The notes beneath the pieces are model-generated. The model worked only from the letters and a program-made list of their open reading frames with translations. It made no database searches and had not been told where the DNA came from. A stretch of 13,331 nucleotides of DNA from Pleurocapsa sp. MO_226.B13 (GTDB taxonomy: Bacteria; Cyanobacteriota; Cyanobacteriia; Cyanobacteriales; Xenococcaceae): NCBI GenBank assembly GCA_030064795.1, contig JASJEI010000187.1, forward strand, positions 1 through 13,331, in the 5' to 3' direction. Positions within the stretch are counted from its first letter, which is position 1. Each line of letters opens with the position of its first letter. This document shows positions 6,763-13,331 of the stretch, in pieces. A program made the translations under genes and the position numbers.

Positions 6763-6906
6763 TTAACGATAGCGACGACTTTGGCGATCGTCTACTGGAA
6801 TAGGAATAGCCTCTCTTTCTGCCTCGGCTTCTGGGCCTAGTAGGACTTCAATTAGTTTTTGAGCCAAATCTCTTAGTTTGTCTAGTAGTTGTTCTATATA
6901 TTCCAT
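6763..6906 (-). CDS. Conserved-looking small protein, 47 aa, upstream of aroQ
   Basis: ATG at 6906 follows AAGGAG by 11 nt and the frame closes with TAA at 6765-6763. The product is one amphipathic helix (residues 1-25, starting MEYIEQLLDK), then an acidic LLGPEAEAEREA stretch and a basic tail IPIPVDDRQSRRYR. From memory, small proteins with this helix plus IPIPVDDR-type tail recur in cyanobacteria, but I know of no assigned function. It leads a probable two-gene unit with aroQ. The good ribosome-binding site, base usage like its neighbours and a clean start and stop argue that it is real. Confidence 0.7.
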   Translation of the reverse strand: MEYIEQLLDKLRDLAQKLIEVLLGPEAEAEREAIPIPVDDRQSRRYR

Positions 6907-7457
6907 CGGATAAACGACTCCTTAGGATAATCTTGTATTTACTTAAGTTTTATTATCTCGACTCAATGGCAATGAAGCCTCCAACTTTCTATATAAAAAA
7001 GTTGCTGTTGAGCCACTCCTTTATATTGTACTAATTTCTTTACATTATTTAAGGTAAAAAAATCAGGTTATTTGGGAACTACTATTAAGGTTAGCACAAG
7101 CTGAGATTATGAGTAGGTGTTGCTAACTCGATCCGAGTCTTCTTAAGATTTTTCTAAGCATTGACAGAAACTGTCATCTGGCGATCGCCAAATGAAGTTC
7201 GATCGCCAGCAAATAGCTGCCGTCATTAAGTTTTATTGCTCAAAAACCGCTGTAATCTTAGTAAATTAAAAACTTGTTAACCTAGTCGCCACAAGGCTTA
7301 ACTCTCTAATAAGCTCTTAATTGTCGAGCCCAACCCAAAGTCGCCCTGACTTACCTAATTCTGGGACAATCAAAACCGAAGTTAGTCAAATTACTTTGTA
7401 ATTTTCTATTTAAATATCCGAATCGATATTGACAACTTAATCTAGGAGAAAAAATTT
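6907..7457. promoter_or_regulatory. Divergent control region between the small gene/aroQ unit and chlB
   Basis: These 551 bp separate two divergent transcripts, so they must hold promoters for both. Two adjacent palindromes stand out: TGACAG-AAA-CTGTCA at 7162-7176 and TGGCGATCGCCA at 7179-7190. The first overlaps a TTGACA hexamer at 7161-7166, but no good -10 box follows at the right distance. AGGAG at 7444-7448 is the chlB ribosome-binding site, 9 nt from the ATG. I saw no coding frame here. Confidence 0.5.
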
Positions 7458-8984
7458 ATGAAGTTAGCTTACTGGATGTATGCTGGCCCAGCACATATCG
7501 GCACGCTACGTATTGCTAGTTCTTTTAAAAACGTTCATGCGATTATGCACGCTCCTTTGGGAGATGATTATTTTAATGTCATGCGATCGATGTTAGAAAG
7601 AGAACGCAATTTTACCCCCGTTACCGCTAGTATTGTCGATCGCAATGTTTTGGCGCGAGGTTCGCAAGAAAAAGTAGTAGATAATATCACTCGCAAAGAT
7701 AAAGAAGAAAACCCCGATTTAATTATTCTTACTCCCACCTGTACCTCCAGTATTTTGCAGGAAGATTTACAGAATTTTGTTAGTCGGGCATCAATGGACA
7801 CCCAGGGAGATGTACTGCTAGCAGATGTCAATCACTATCGTTACAACGAACTACAGGCAGCCGATCGCACTCTGTATCAGGTAGTTAAATACTATCTAGA
7901 TAAGGCGCGGAAAAAAGACCAACTACCGACAGACAAAACCGAGAAACCTTCAGTAAATATTATTGGCATTTCCACCCTGGGTTTTCATAACCAGCATGAC
8001 TGTACCGAGTTAAAACGCCTGATGGCAGATTTGGGAATTGAAGTAAACGAAGTGATTCCCGATGGTGCTACAGTAAATAATCTAAAAAATCTACCTCGTG
8101 CTTGGTTTAATCTCGTTCCCTATAGAGAATTGGGAATGATGACTGCAAAATATTTAGAGTCAGAGTTTTCCATGCCCTATGTCGATCTTACGCCGATGGG
8201 TGTGGTGGAAACTGCCAGATGTATCCGTAAAATTCAACAGGTAATTAACGATCGAGGTGCAGCAGTAGACTATGAAGAGTATATCAATAACCAAACTCTT
8301 TATGTTTCTCAAGCTGCCTGGTTCTCTCGTTCGATCGACTGTCAAAACTTAACGGGCAAAAAAGCGGTAGTCTTTGGCGACAACACTCACGCAGTAGCCA
8401 TGACCAAGATTCTGGCTAGGGAAATGGGTATCCGTGTGGTTTTAGCTGGTACTTACTGTAAATACGACGCAGACTGGTTTAAAGAACAGGTAAGCGAATA
8501 TTGCGATGAAGTCCTGATTAGTGATGATAATGCCGAAATTGGCAATGCGATCGCTCGTCTCGAACCCGCAGCTATCTTTGGTACTCAAATGGAACGTCAT
8601 GTCGGTAAACGCTTAGATATTCCCTGCGGTGTCATTGCTGCACCAATTCATATTCAAAACTTCCCCATTGGTTACAAACCATTTATGGGTTACGAAGGTA
8701 CAAATCAAATTGCCGACTTGGTTTACAACTCCTTTACCTTGGGTATGGAAGATCACTTACTAGAAATCTTTGGGGGACACGATACCAAAGAAGTCATTAC
8801 CAAAGATCTTGCTACTGACTCCGATTTGAACTGGGACAAAGAAGCCAAAGCCGAACTAGGCAAAATTCCAGGATTTGTCAGGGGTAAAGTTAAACGCAAC
8901 ACCGAAAAATTTGCCCGCGAAAGAGGTTTTGCCGAAATCACCTTAGAAGTAATGTACGCAGCTAAAGAATCTGTTGGTGCGTAA
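7458..8984 (+). CDS. chlB: Light-independent protochlorophyllide reductase subunit B
   Basis: ChlB pairs with ChlN to form the nitrogenase MoFe-like component of dark-operative protochlorophyllide oxidoreductase. ChlL passes electrons to it for reduction of protochlorophyllide to chlorophyllide a without light. The 508-aa length and start ([18 protein letters not shown]) match the family. Asp36 in APLGDDYF corresponds to the unusual Asp ligand of the shared [4Fe-4S] cluster in BchB. Asp294 in SRSID is the likely counterpart of catalytic Asp274 of Rhodobacter Bch[23 protein letters not shown] and the C-terminal [20 protein letters not shown] domain are typical. The ATG is set by AGGAG 9 nt upstream. 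chlL and chlN are not in the window, in line with chlB often being unlinked in cyanobacteria. The enzyme is oxygen-sensitive. Confidence 0.98.
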   Translation: MKLAYWMYAGPAHIGTLRIASSFKNVHAIMHAPLGDDYFNVMRSMLERERNFTPVTASIVDRNVLARGSQEKVVDNITRKDKEENPDLIILTPTCTSSILQEDLQNFVSRASMDTQGDVLLADVNHYRYNELQAADRTLYQVVKYYLDKARKKDQLPTDKTEKPSVNIIGISTLGFHNQHDCTELKRLMADLGIEVNEVIPDGATVNNLKNLPRAWFNLVPYRELGMMTAKYLESEFSMPYVDLTPMGVVETARCIRKIQQVINDRGAAVDYEEYINNQTLYVSQAAWFSRSIDCQNLTGKKAVVFGDNTHAVAMTKILAREMGIRVVLAGTYCKYDADWFKEQVSEYCDEVLISDDNAEIGNAIARLEPAAIFGTQMERHVGKRLDIPCGVIAAPIHIQNFPIGYKPFMGYEGTNQIADLVYNSFTLGMEDHLLEIFGGHDTKEVITKDLATDSDLNWDKEAKAELGKIPGFVRGKVKRNTEKFARERGFAEITLEVMYAAKESVGA

Positions 8985-9188
8985 TCAATTATCAGCAAAC
9001 AACCCTTAATTATAGCAGTCGAAGCAAGGATAGAGACAACTAATATTTATCTTTCGTTTATCCTCAAAGCGACGAGGACAAGTCCCCATCGCATAAGGGG
9101 CAAAGGCGCAGAGAGATTTGAAAGGTGTTCTAATTTATAGTTCGGTTGCTATAACAGTGAATAATAGCTGACTTAAAATATTTGTACG

Positions 9189-9217
9189 AGGTGGGTAAAT
9201 AATTATCCACCTTTATT
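9189..9217 (+). terminator. Possible terminator downstream of chlB
   Basis: AGGTGGGTAA (9189-9198) pairs with TTATCCACCT (9203-9212) through 10 bp including one G-U, with an ATAA loop, followed by TTATT. The U-tract is short and the hairpin lies about 200 nt past the chlB stop, so the assignment is tentative. Confidence 0.4.
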
Positions 9218-9295
9218 CGATCTCATCCTAAAGTTAAACAAAAAAATAATTCATACCAACTCTCTATAACAATGCACTCTTTTAAGATTTAACTT

Positions 9296-9319
9296 CTTTG
9301 TGTCTTTGTGTCTTTGCGT
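9296..9319. repeat. Octamer tandem repeat (CTTTGTGT, CTTTGTGT, CTTTGCGT)
   Basis: Three consecutive 8-bp units with one change in the third. Similar CTTTGYGT strings recur as intergenic filler in cyanobacterial genomes, from memory. Confidence 0.6.
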
Positions 9320-9519
9320 GAGGTCTAATATTATATACCGAATAATTATCTTGACAAACACTAAACAAATCAACATAATTATAGATTGGGCATTCAATAA
9401 CTTGCTCGGATCGGGTAAATAAAGCTTTAAGCCGTTAGTCATCAGCCAAATTGCCTAGTGAATTTAACATCAATATCAATTTGTGTTTCATCTTTTCACG
9501 AACAAACTATGGTGTAAAA

Positions 9520-9554
9520 AGCTAAAGGCTAAAAGCTAAGAGCTAACAGCTAGT
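9520..9554. repeat. Degenerate heptad repeat (AGCTAAR type)
   Basis: Five in-phase heptads read AGCTAAA, GGCTAAA, AGCTAAG, AGCTAAC and AGCTAGT. They are the same unit as the perfect array at 69-117, here upstream of the ribosomal protein operon. Confidence 0.8.
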
Positions 9555-9570
9555 CAAATAAATAAAAAAC

Positions 9571-9602
9571 GCCACACAAAAGCCAGAAAATTTTGGTGTG
9601 GC
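9571..9602 (+). promoter_or_regulatory. Leader hairpin upstream of rplU
   Basis: GCCACACAAAA (9571-9581) pairs with TTTTGGTGTGGC (9591-9602) with one bulged base, forming an 11-bp stem with a 9-nt loop that ends 34 nt before the rplU ATG. On the plus strand no U-tract follows, so it looks like a 5'-UTR structure. Read on the minus strand the same stem is followed by GTTTTTTATTT, so it could equally terminate antisense transcripts. Confidence 0.5.
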
Positions 9603-9636
9603 TACCCTTACGGCAATACAAACAGAGATAAATTTT

Positions 9637-10044
9637 ATGACTTACGCAATTGTTGAAATAGGTGGCGGACAAATTAGAGTTGAACCTGGTCGTTTTTACG
9701 ACATCAATCTATTAGCTGCCGAACCAGAATCTAACTACACCATAGACAAAGTTTTATTGGTAAGTAATGACGGCGAAGTAACAGTCGGTCGTCCTTTTAT
9801 TGAAGGTGCTACCGTAGAAGGTACTGTCATGCGTCATAGACGGGGCAAAAAAGTCATCGTCTACAAGATGCAGCCTAAAAAGAAAACTCGCAAAAAACGC
9901 GGTCATCGTCAAGAATTAACCCGCTTGATGATCGATTCTATTAGTTTAAATGGTTCAGTTGTTGCTCAAGCTGAAGCCGAAGCAGAAGTCGAAGTAACTA
10001 CAGCAGAACCAGAAGTAGAAGCAGAAGCAACTGCTGCTGAATAA
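9637..10044 (+). CDS. rplU: 50S ribosomal protein L21
   Basis: L21 binds 23S rRNA in the large subunit. The 135-aa frame starts [19 protein letters not shown], the family N-terminus (MYAIVxxGGKQYRVxxG), and contains the VGRP turn and the basic [15 protein letters not shown] rRNA-binding signature. After about residue 107 comes an Ala/Glu/Val-rich acidic tail (AEAEAEVEV...) beyond the core domain. The frame is open from a GTG at 9598, but that codon lies in the leader hairpin and the family starts at the ATG at 9637. rpmA follows after 42 nt, the conserved rplU-rpmA pair. Confidence 0.96.
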   Translation: MTYAIVEIGGGQIRVEPGRFYDINLLAAEPESNYTIDKVLLVSNDGEVTVGRPFIEGATVEGTVMRHRRGKKVIVYKMQPKKKTRKKRGHRQELTRLMIDSISLNGSVVAQAEAEAEVEVTTAEPEVEAEATAAE

Positions 10045-10086
10045 ACAAGTAACTAAAACAAGCAAAATTTACAGAGGATAGATAAT

Positions 10087-10356
10087 ATGGCTCACAAGAA
10101 GGGAACAGGTAGTACTCGTAACGGTCGCGATTCTAATTCTAAACGATTAGGTGTAAAACGTTATGGCGGTCAAGAAGTTACCGCAGGAAGCATCTTAGTG
10201 CGTCAAAGAGGTACTAGTGTGTATCCTGGTAACAATGTTGGTCGTGGTAAGGATGATACTCTATATTCTTTGATTAATGGCGTGGTCAAATTTGAATACC
10301 GCAGAAGGGGACAAAAAAAAGTTAGTGTTTACCCCGCAACAGAAGGTGCAGCATAA
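10087..10356 (+). CDS. rpmA: 50S ribosomal protein L27
   Basis: L27 sits near the peptidyl transferase centre, where its N-terminal tail contacts the P-site tRNA. The 89-aa protein starts [20 protein letters not shown], so it carries the mature-type N-terminus directly and needs no prepeptide removal of the kind known in Firmicutes. [20 protein letters not shown] and [16 protein letters not shown] are family hallmarks. AGAGGA lies just upstream of the ATG. It is the second gene of the operon and is followed by an intrinsic terminator about 60 nt downstream. Confidence 0.97.
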   Translation: MAHKKGTGSTRNGRDSNSKRLGVKRYGGQEVTAGSILVRQRGTSVYPGNNVGRGKDDTLYSLINGVVKFEYRRRGQKKVSVYPATEGAA

Positions 10357-10413
10357 ATCTAATTTGATTTAATCGATCTTAAAAGCGATCGCTTTAACGG
10401 CATGGCTTGGCTA

Positions 10414-10443
10414 AGCACTCATAATCAATGGGTGCTTTTTTTT
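10414..10443 (+). terminator. Intrinsic terminator of the rplU-rpmA operon
   Basis: AGCACTCAT (10414-10422) pairs with ATGGGTGCT (10428-10436) through 9 bp with one G-U around an AATCA loop, followed at once by a run of eight T. It lies 58 nt after the rpmA stop. Confidence 0.9.
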
Positions 10444-10561
10444 GTTCTCGAATACTTTTAATATAAGGTGTTGACAGATTAAAATGCGATCGTTTACGGT
10501 AAAAAGCCTAGACTCTATAGCTCTTAGCGGTTGAATATTTGAATTCACCAACGTTGTAATA

Positions 10562-11194
10562 ATGCCCGATATTCAAACTTTGATAGATGCAGTAAACCAA
10601 GCCGACTCTGCGGATCTGCTATTAGAAACGGTAGAAAATTTAGCTGAAGCTAGCGACAAAGCTGCTATCCCCACTTTAGTTGAGGTTTTAGGTTTTAACA
10701 ATCCTGGGGCTGCGGTGGCTGCGGTTGACGGTTTGATTAAAATAGGCGAACCCGTCGTTCCTTATTTACTCCATAATTTAGATGACTACAACTATGGTGC
10801 AAGGGCTTGGGCTACCAGAGTCTTTGCAGGTATTGGCGATCCTTCCGCTTTAGATTTGTTACTCGAAGCTGCGGTATCTGACTTTTCTCAAAGCGTGCGC
10901 CGTGCAGCAGCTAAGGGTTTGGGTAGCATTATCTGGTCAAAATTGCCCCCAGATGAAATAATTCTGGCCCAACAAAAAGTCTTAGAAACTCTCTTGCTGG
11001 CTACAGAAGATGGAGAATGGGTAGTGCGTTATGCAGCTATAGTTGGTTTGGAGTCTTTGGCGGATACTTTAGAAGACAGTCAACCCGAACTGCTAGGGAA
11101 AATTTTAGCTAGATGGCAAGAATTAGTTGCTAGCGAACCAGAAGCAGCTATCTGCGCCAGGATTAGATATGCGATGCAGAAGTTAAATCAATAA
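10562..11194 (+). CDS. cpcF: HEAT-repeat phycobilin lyase subunit, CpcF-like
   Basis: This 210-aa all-helical protein is built of HEAT/PBS-lyase repeats. With CpcE, CpcF attaches phycocyanobilin to Cys84 of the phycocyanin alpha subunit and can also remove it. The repeats are recognisable at [20 protein letters not shown] (about 34-53), [20 protein letters not shown] (about 77-96), [12 protein letters not shown] and [14 protein letters not shown]. They match the CpcF/PecF type in order and length rather than the longer CpcE. No cpcE or phycocyanin genes are nearby, so it is an unlinked copy, as also occurs in Synechocystis. A TTGACA at 10471-10476 upstream has only a weak -10 partner, and no clear ribosome-binding site precedes the ATG. 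The family is confident; CpcF rather than PecF or another E/F-type lyase is likely but not proved. Confidence 0.75.
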   Translation: MPDIQTLIDAVNQADSADLLLETVENLAEASDKAAIPTLVEVLGFNNPGAAVAAVDGLIKIGEPVVPYLLHNLDDYNYGARAWATRVFAGIGDPSALDLLLEAAVSDFSQSVRRAAAKGLGSIIWSKLPPDEIILAQQKVLETLLLATEDGEWVVRYAAIVGLESLADTLEDSQPELLGKILARWQELVASEPEAAICARIRYAMQKLNQ

Positions 11195-11749
11195 CTAACC
11201 TCTGGCATTATGCAGATACTTTAAAACGCTTTGAAGCCTCTAATGCTACTGATAGATCGAATTCTTGTGCGCAAAAGAGCCTTAATCGAGACGGTTAACG
11301 ACCAACTAAAAAATATCTTTTAAATTGAACATTCGCTCGCATCGTAGTATCTGGAATTTTTTAGTTAATACCATTTTTCTAAAGTAGTGAGAGAGATCGA
11401 TAGAGTATTGTAGGTTGGGTTGAGTTTACGAAACCCAACAATAATTGGGTTTAGGTTGGGTTTTACTTCGTGCAACCCAACCTACTAAGTCTCTCATTAC
11501 TTTTTCCAATTGGTATAATCTGATAGCTGGGTTGATTGCTTAGACCTATCTACCCAACAAACCTTCTCTCGATCTAGAGCCGAAAGAATTACTGGCACTA
11601 CCTTCTGTTACTTTCTAATTTTGTCGAACTCACGTCCAAGAAGGTAAATTGGGTATTTGGCAGGACAAGTAAGAATTAAGCTTTTTCTCTATTAGTGCGT
11701 AGCTTTCGCCATGCTGTCAGGCTTATCGCTCTCTGGGAGCTTTTGTCAG
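11195..11749. other. Convergent intergenic region
   Basis: 555 bp between the convergent cpcF-like and VOC genes, without a supported frame. Its main content is the nested inverted-repeat element at 11368-11516. I saw no U-tract terminator for either gene. Confidence 0.6.
11368..11516. repeat. Nested inverted-repeat (MITE-like) element
   Basis: The outer arms of about 27 bp start ATACC at 11368 and end GGTAT at 11516, and are imperfectly complementary (for example AAAGTAGTGAGAGA against AAAGTAATGAGAGA). Inside lies a 76-bp unit, 11410-11485, with perfect 12-bp ends GTAGGTTGGGTT and AACCCAACCTAC and inner TTGGGTT/AACCCAA copies. The GTAGGTTGGGTT unit resembles a dispersed repeat common in cyanobacteria, from memory. 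No coding capacity. Confidence 0.75.
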
Positions 11750-12118
11750 TCAACCAGCTTGGCTAAGTTCGATAATATTACCATCTGGGTCTTGAGTAAA
11801 AAGAGCAGCTCGACCAGATGCACTCAATTGAATCGGATAGCCTCGATCTTGTAGTGTTGTTTTCGCTAATTCTAAATTATCGACTGTCAAAGCCAGATGA
11901 GGATTTCTGCCCCACTTTTCTCGATTATATAGCTCACTCACATAATCTTGATGGACAATTAAATGAATTTGATGATTGCCAATTTGATACCAAGTTCCTG
12001 GAAATTTGGCTGTGCGGTTAGCACAGTCGGATAAACCTAAAGTATTGCCGTAAAAATCTGCTGCTTTGGCTAAATCTGAGACTAGAATAGCTGTATGCAA
12101 GCAATGAGTTATATTCAT
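11750..12118 (-). CDS. Single-domain VOC (glyoxalase/dioxygenase fold) protein
   Basis: This 122-aa protein of the vicinal oxygen chelate superfamily has one pair of beta-alpha-beta-beta-beta modules. It likely dimerises to build a metal site. The probable ligands are His8 (LHTAILVSD), His52 (IHLIVH), His74 (PHLALTVD) and Glu117 (IIELSQ). DPDGNIIEL near the C-terminus is a hallmark of the fold, and DLAKAADFYGNTLGL is the first helix region. The spacing resembles glyoxalase I, but His at the second position and the short length also suit other lyases or resistance proteins, so the substrate is unassigned. ATG 12118 has GAGGT 5 nt upstream. It is a single-gene unit, convergent with the cpcF-like gene. 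Confidence 0.88.
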   Translation of the reverse strand: MNITHCLHTAILVSDLAKAADFYGNTLGLSDCANRTAKFPGTWYQIGNHQIHLIVHQDYVSELYNREKWGRNPHLALTVDNLELAKTTLQDRGYPIQLSASGRAALFTQDPDGNIIELSQAG

Positions 12119-12540
12119 TGATTACCTCGCGGTTTAAGTCTATTTTTGGCTCGGAAAATTTATTTAACTAAAATCTATCTAACCAATTATGTTACTAGAA
12201 ATTCGGAGTCCTTTCTCATTCAAGAAAAATACTGGTTTGATGAATTATTTGCAGCCAATAACCGAGCCGACAATTGCTGTTTGTAAGCCCTTTGCAGATA
12301 TTGTTAGCCGATTATTATTTATTGTGAGTCAAACGCTTAATTATATTTGCAAATATTGTGAGTCCAAAAAGCGAGTTTTTGCGAGTCGAGCCAAAGGCTG
12401 AAGCCAAGCCGTTACAACTAGGGGCTACAATAAAACAGATAAGCGATCGCTAACAGAAATACCTATGTCTTATATCAAGTTCGGGTAATTGCTTTAAATA
12501 CAATATGCATCCATGAAATAATTAAAACTAGGTCTAAAAA

Positions 12541-12575
12541 ACTTGCTACTTGCTATCTGTTACTTGCTACTTTAC
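12541..12575. repeat. Heptad repeat of a second type (ACTTGCT)
   Basis: Five in-phase heptads read ACTTGCT, ACTTGCT, ATCTGTT, ACTTGCT and ACTTTAC. They have the same period as the AGCTAAG arrays but a different unit. Confidence 0.75.
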
Positions 12576-12870
12576 CTACCTAGATTTAACTCTTCATCCG
12601 AACCTGATATTAAGTTCTTCCCAGATTAGTTCCACAACCGCAAAATTACCATCAACCTTTCTTGTTTCTGCTTCGGGGCGTGTGTAGTATGCAGTTTTGT
12701 TTATTTCTTGGCACGATCGCATTGTCATGTTGTAATGTTCGCCGTCAACTCCACTGCGAAATTTATTTACTTTTTGGGACTATTGGAAATGCGATCGCAG
12801 ATGGTATTAGTGGTTCTTCTCTACTGGCGTTATATTTTGTGACTGCGGTTTATTTGATTATAATAAAGTC

Positions 12871-12900
12871 CACAGATTAACACAGATTAACGCAGATAAA
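12871..12900. repeat. Decamer tandem repeat (CACAGATTAA)
   Basis: Three in-phase decamers read CACAGATTAA, CACAGATTAA and CGCAGATAAA. It lies at the end of the gene-poor region, about 70 bp from the TPR gene stop. Confidence 0.75.
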
Positions 12901-12967
12901 TGAATCTGCTTGACTACATTATTGAATTGCTAAATGTTCAGATAGTCTTGCAAAAGGCTGTATTATT

Positions 12968-13331
12968 TTACCCTTCTTCTAAATCTTGAATCGCCTTATC
13001 GCATTCCTCGACCTTTTTATCTAATCCCATTGCTTGATATAGTTTTCTCGCATTTTCATAAGCTGTTTTAGCTTCAGATTTTTGCTGTAAGTTTTTCCGA
13101 GTATCTCCTAAATTAAACCAAGATTCAGCTTCAAGATCGCGAGTGCCGATTTGTTGGCTAATTTTTAACGACTGTTGATAGTAATCTATTGCCCGTTGAT
13201 ATTCTCCTAGGTTATTGTAAGCAATGCCTAAATTATTTAAAGAATTAGCTTCTCCATTGCGATCGCCTATTTCTTGTTGAATCTTTAATGACTGTTGATA
13301 GTAATCTATTGCCCGTGGATATTTTCCTAGG
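12968..13331 (-). CDS. TPR-repeat protein (C-terminal part, runs off the window)
   Basis: The minus-strand frame is open from the right edge to TAA at 12970-12968, about 121 codons. The start lies beyond the window. It holds TPR units of 40 residues in the kinesin-light-chain style: LGKYPRAIDYYQQSLKIQQ, then EIGDRNGEANSLNNLGIAYN, then a near-copy LGEYQRAIDYYQQSLKISQQ, and a divergent capping unit ending KAIQDLEEG. The two central units are almost identical in DNA with a 120-bp period (for example near 13170 and 13290), pointing to recent duplication. Such repeats mediate protein-protein binding; in cyanobacteria they often follow NB-ARC, CHAT or other effector domains, but the N-terminus is not visible. 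Confidence 0.85.
   Translation of the reverse strand, partial: LGKYPRAIDYYQQSLKIQQEIGDRNGEANSLNNLGIAYNNLGEYQRAIDYYQQSLKISQQIGTRDLEAESWFNLGDTRKNLQQKSEAKTAYENARKLYQAMGLDKKVEECDKAIQDLEEG

Larger units (their letters stand above)
8985..9519. other. Intergenic region between chlB and rplU
   Basis: No supported gene. It holds a GC-rich patch around 9065-9110 with CCCC/GGGG complementarity, a terminator-like hairpin (9189-9212) and a short octamer repeat (9296-9319). The long open frame on the minus strand at 9251-9442 crosses the repeat and has no recognisable content. Confidence 0.6.
12119..12967. other. Gene-poor region with short tandem repeats
   Basis: About 850 bp without a convincing gene. 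Short plus-strand frames at 12189-12401 and 12690-12880 lack ribosome-binding sites. The second encodes a hydrophobic, Cys-rich peptide (SGSSLLALYFVTAVYLIII) that could be a decayed membrane-protein fragment. Two GCGATCGC octamers, a heptad array and a decamer array are present. Confidence 0.5.

Noticed and set aside
9251..9442. Minus-strand 63-codon frame between chlB and rplU
   Set aside because: It reads through the octamer repeat (giving TQRHKDTKK) and has no ribosome-binding site or domain; likely chance.
9598..9636. N-terminal extension of L21 from GTG 9598
   Set aside because: The GTG lies inside the leader hairpin and L21 proteins begin at the residue matching the ATG at 9637.
12189..12401. 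Plus-strand 70-codon frame beginning with ATG
   Set aside because: No ribosome-binding site, no recognisable domain, AT-driven composition; not enough support for a gene.
12690..12880. Hydrophobic plus-strand frame
   Set aside because: Hydrophobic end could suggest a membrane peptide, but it lacks a ribosome-binding site and ends inside the decamer repeat; at best a remnant.

Overview
The window reads as chromosomal DNA of a phycobilisome-containing cyanobacterium of moderately low GC. The evidence is a complete chlB (subunit of dark-operative protochlorophyllide reductase), a CpcF-like HEAT-repeat bilin lyase, at least ten copies of the cyanobacterial octamer GCGATCGC, and heptanucleotide tandem repeats of the kind known from cyanobacteria. 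I cannot name the genus.

Layout. 1-224 is a leader with heptad repeats. 225-2446 (+) is a tight three-gene operon: a BKACE-type beta-keto acid cleavage enzyme, a gamma-carbonic-anhydrase-like hexapeptide protein and a TSUP (TauE/SafE) transporter. 2447-6072 is an accessory, partly degenerate island. On the minus strand it holds a truncated ORF, an 84-codon gene split by a 1,162-nt group II intron with no reverse transcriptase, an unrecognised 196-aa gene, a 52-bp perfect palindrome with IS6-family-like ends, and a short ORF fused to that palindrome. On the plus strand it holds a frameshifted gene remnant, followed by a minus-strand small gene with an in-frame TGA.

6270-6906 (-) is a two-gene unit: a 47-aa conserved-looking small protein, then aroQ (type II 3-dehydroquinase). 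7458-8984 (+) is chlB. After a 650-bp gap come rplU and rpmA (ribosomal L21 and L27), with a leader hairpin and a clear terminator, then a cpcF-like gene. 11195-11749 carries a nested inverted-repeat element. A single-domain VOC (glyoxalase-fold) protein follows on the minus strand. 12119-12967 has no convincing gene but contains short tandem repeats, and the right edge cuts a minus-strand TPR protein.

How the parts work together. aroQ feeds chorismate and aromatic synthesis. chlB makes chlorophyllide in the dark. The cpcF-like lyase attaches phycocyanobilin to phycocyanin. L21 and L27 sit in the 50S ribosomal subunit. The most notable items are the intron, whose removal joins two exons in one reading frame although it encodes no maturase, and the BKACE/gamma-CA/TSUP operon, which looks like an uncharacterised small-acid or CoA-thioester pathway.
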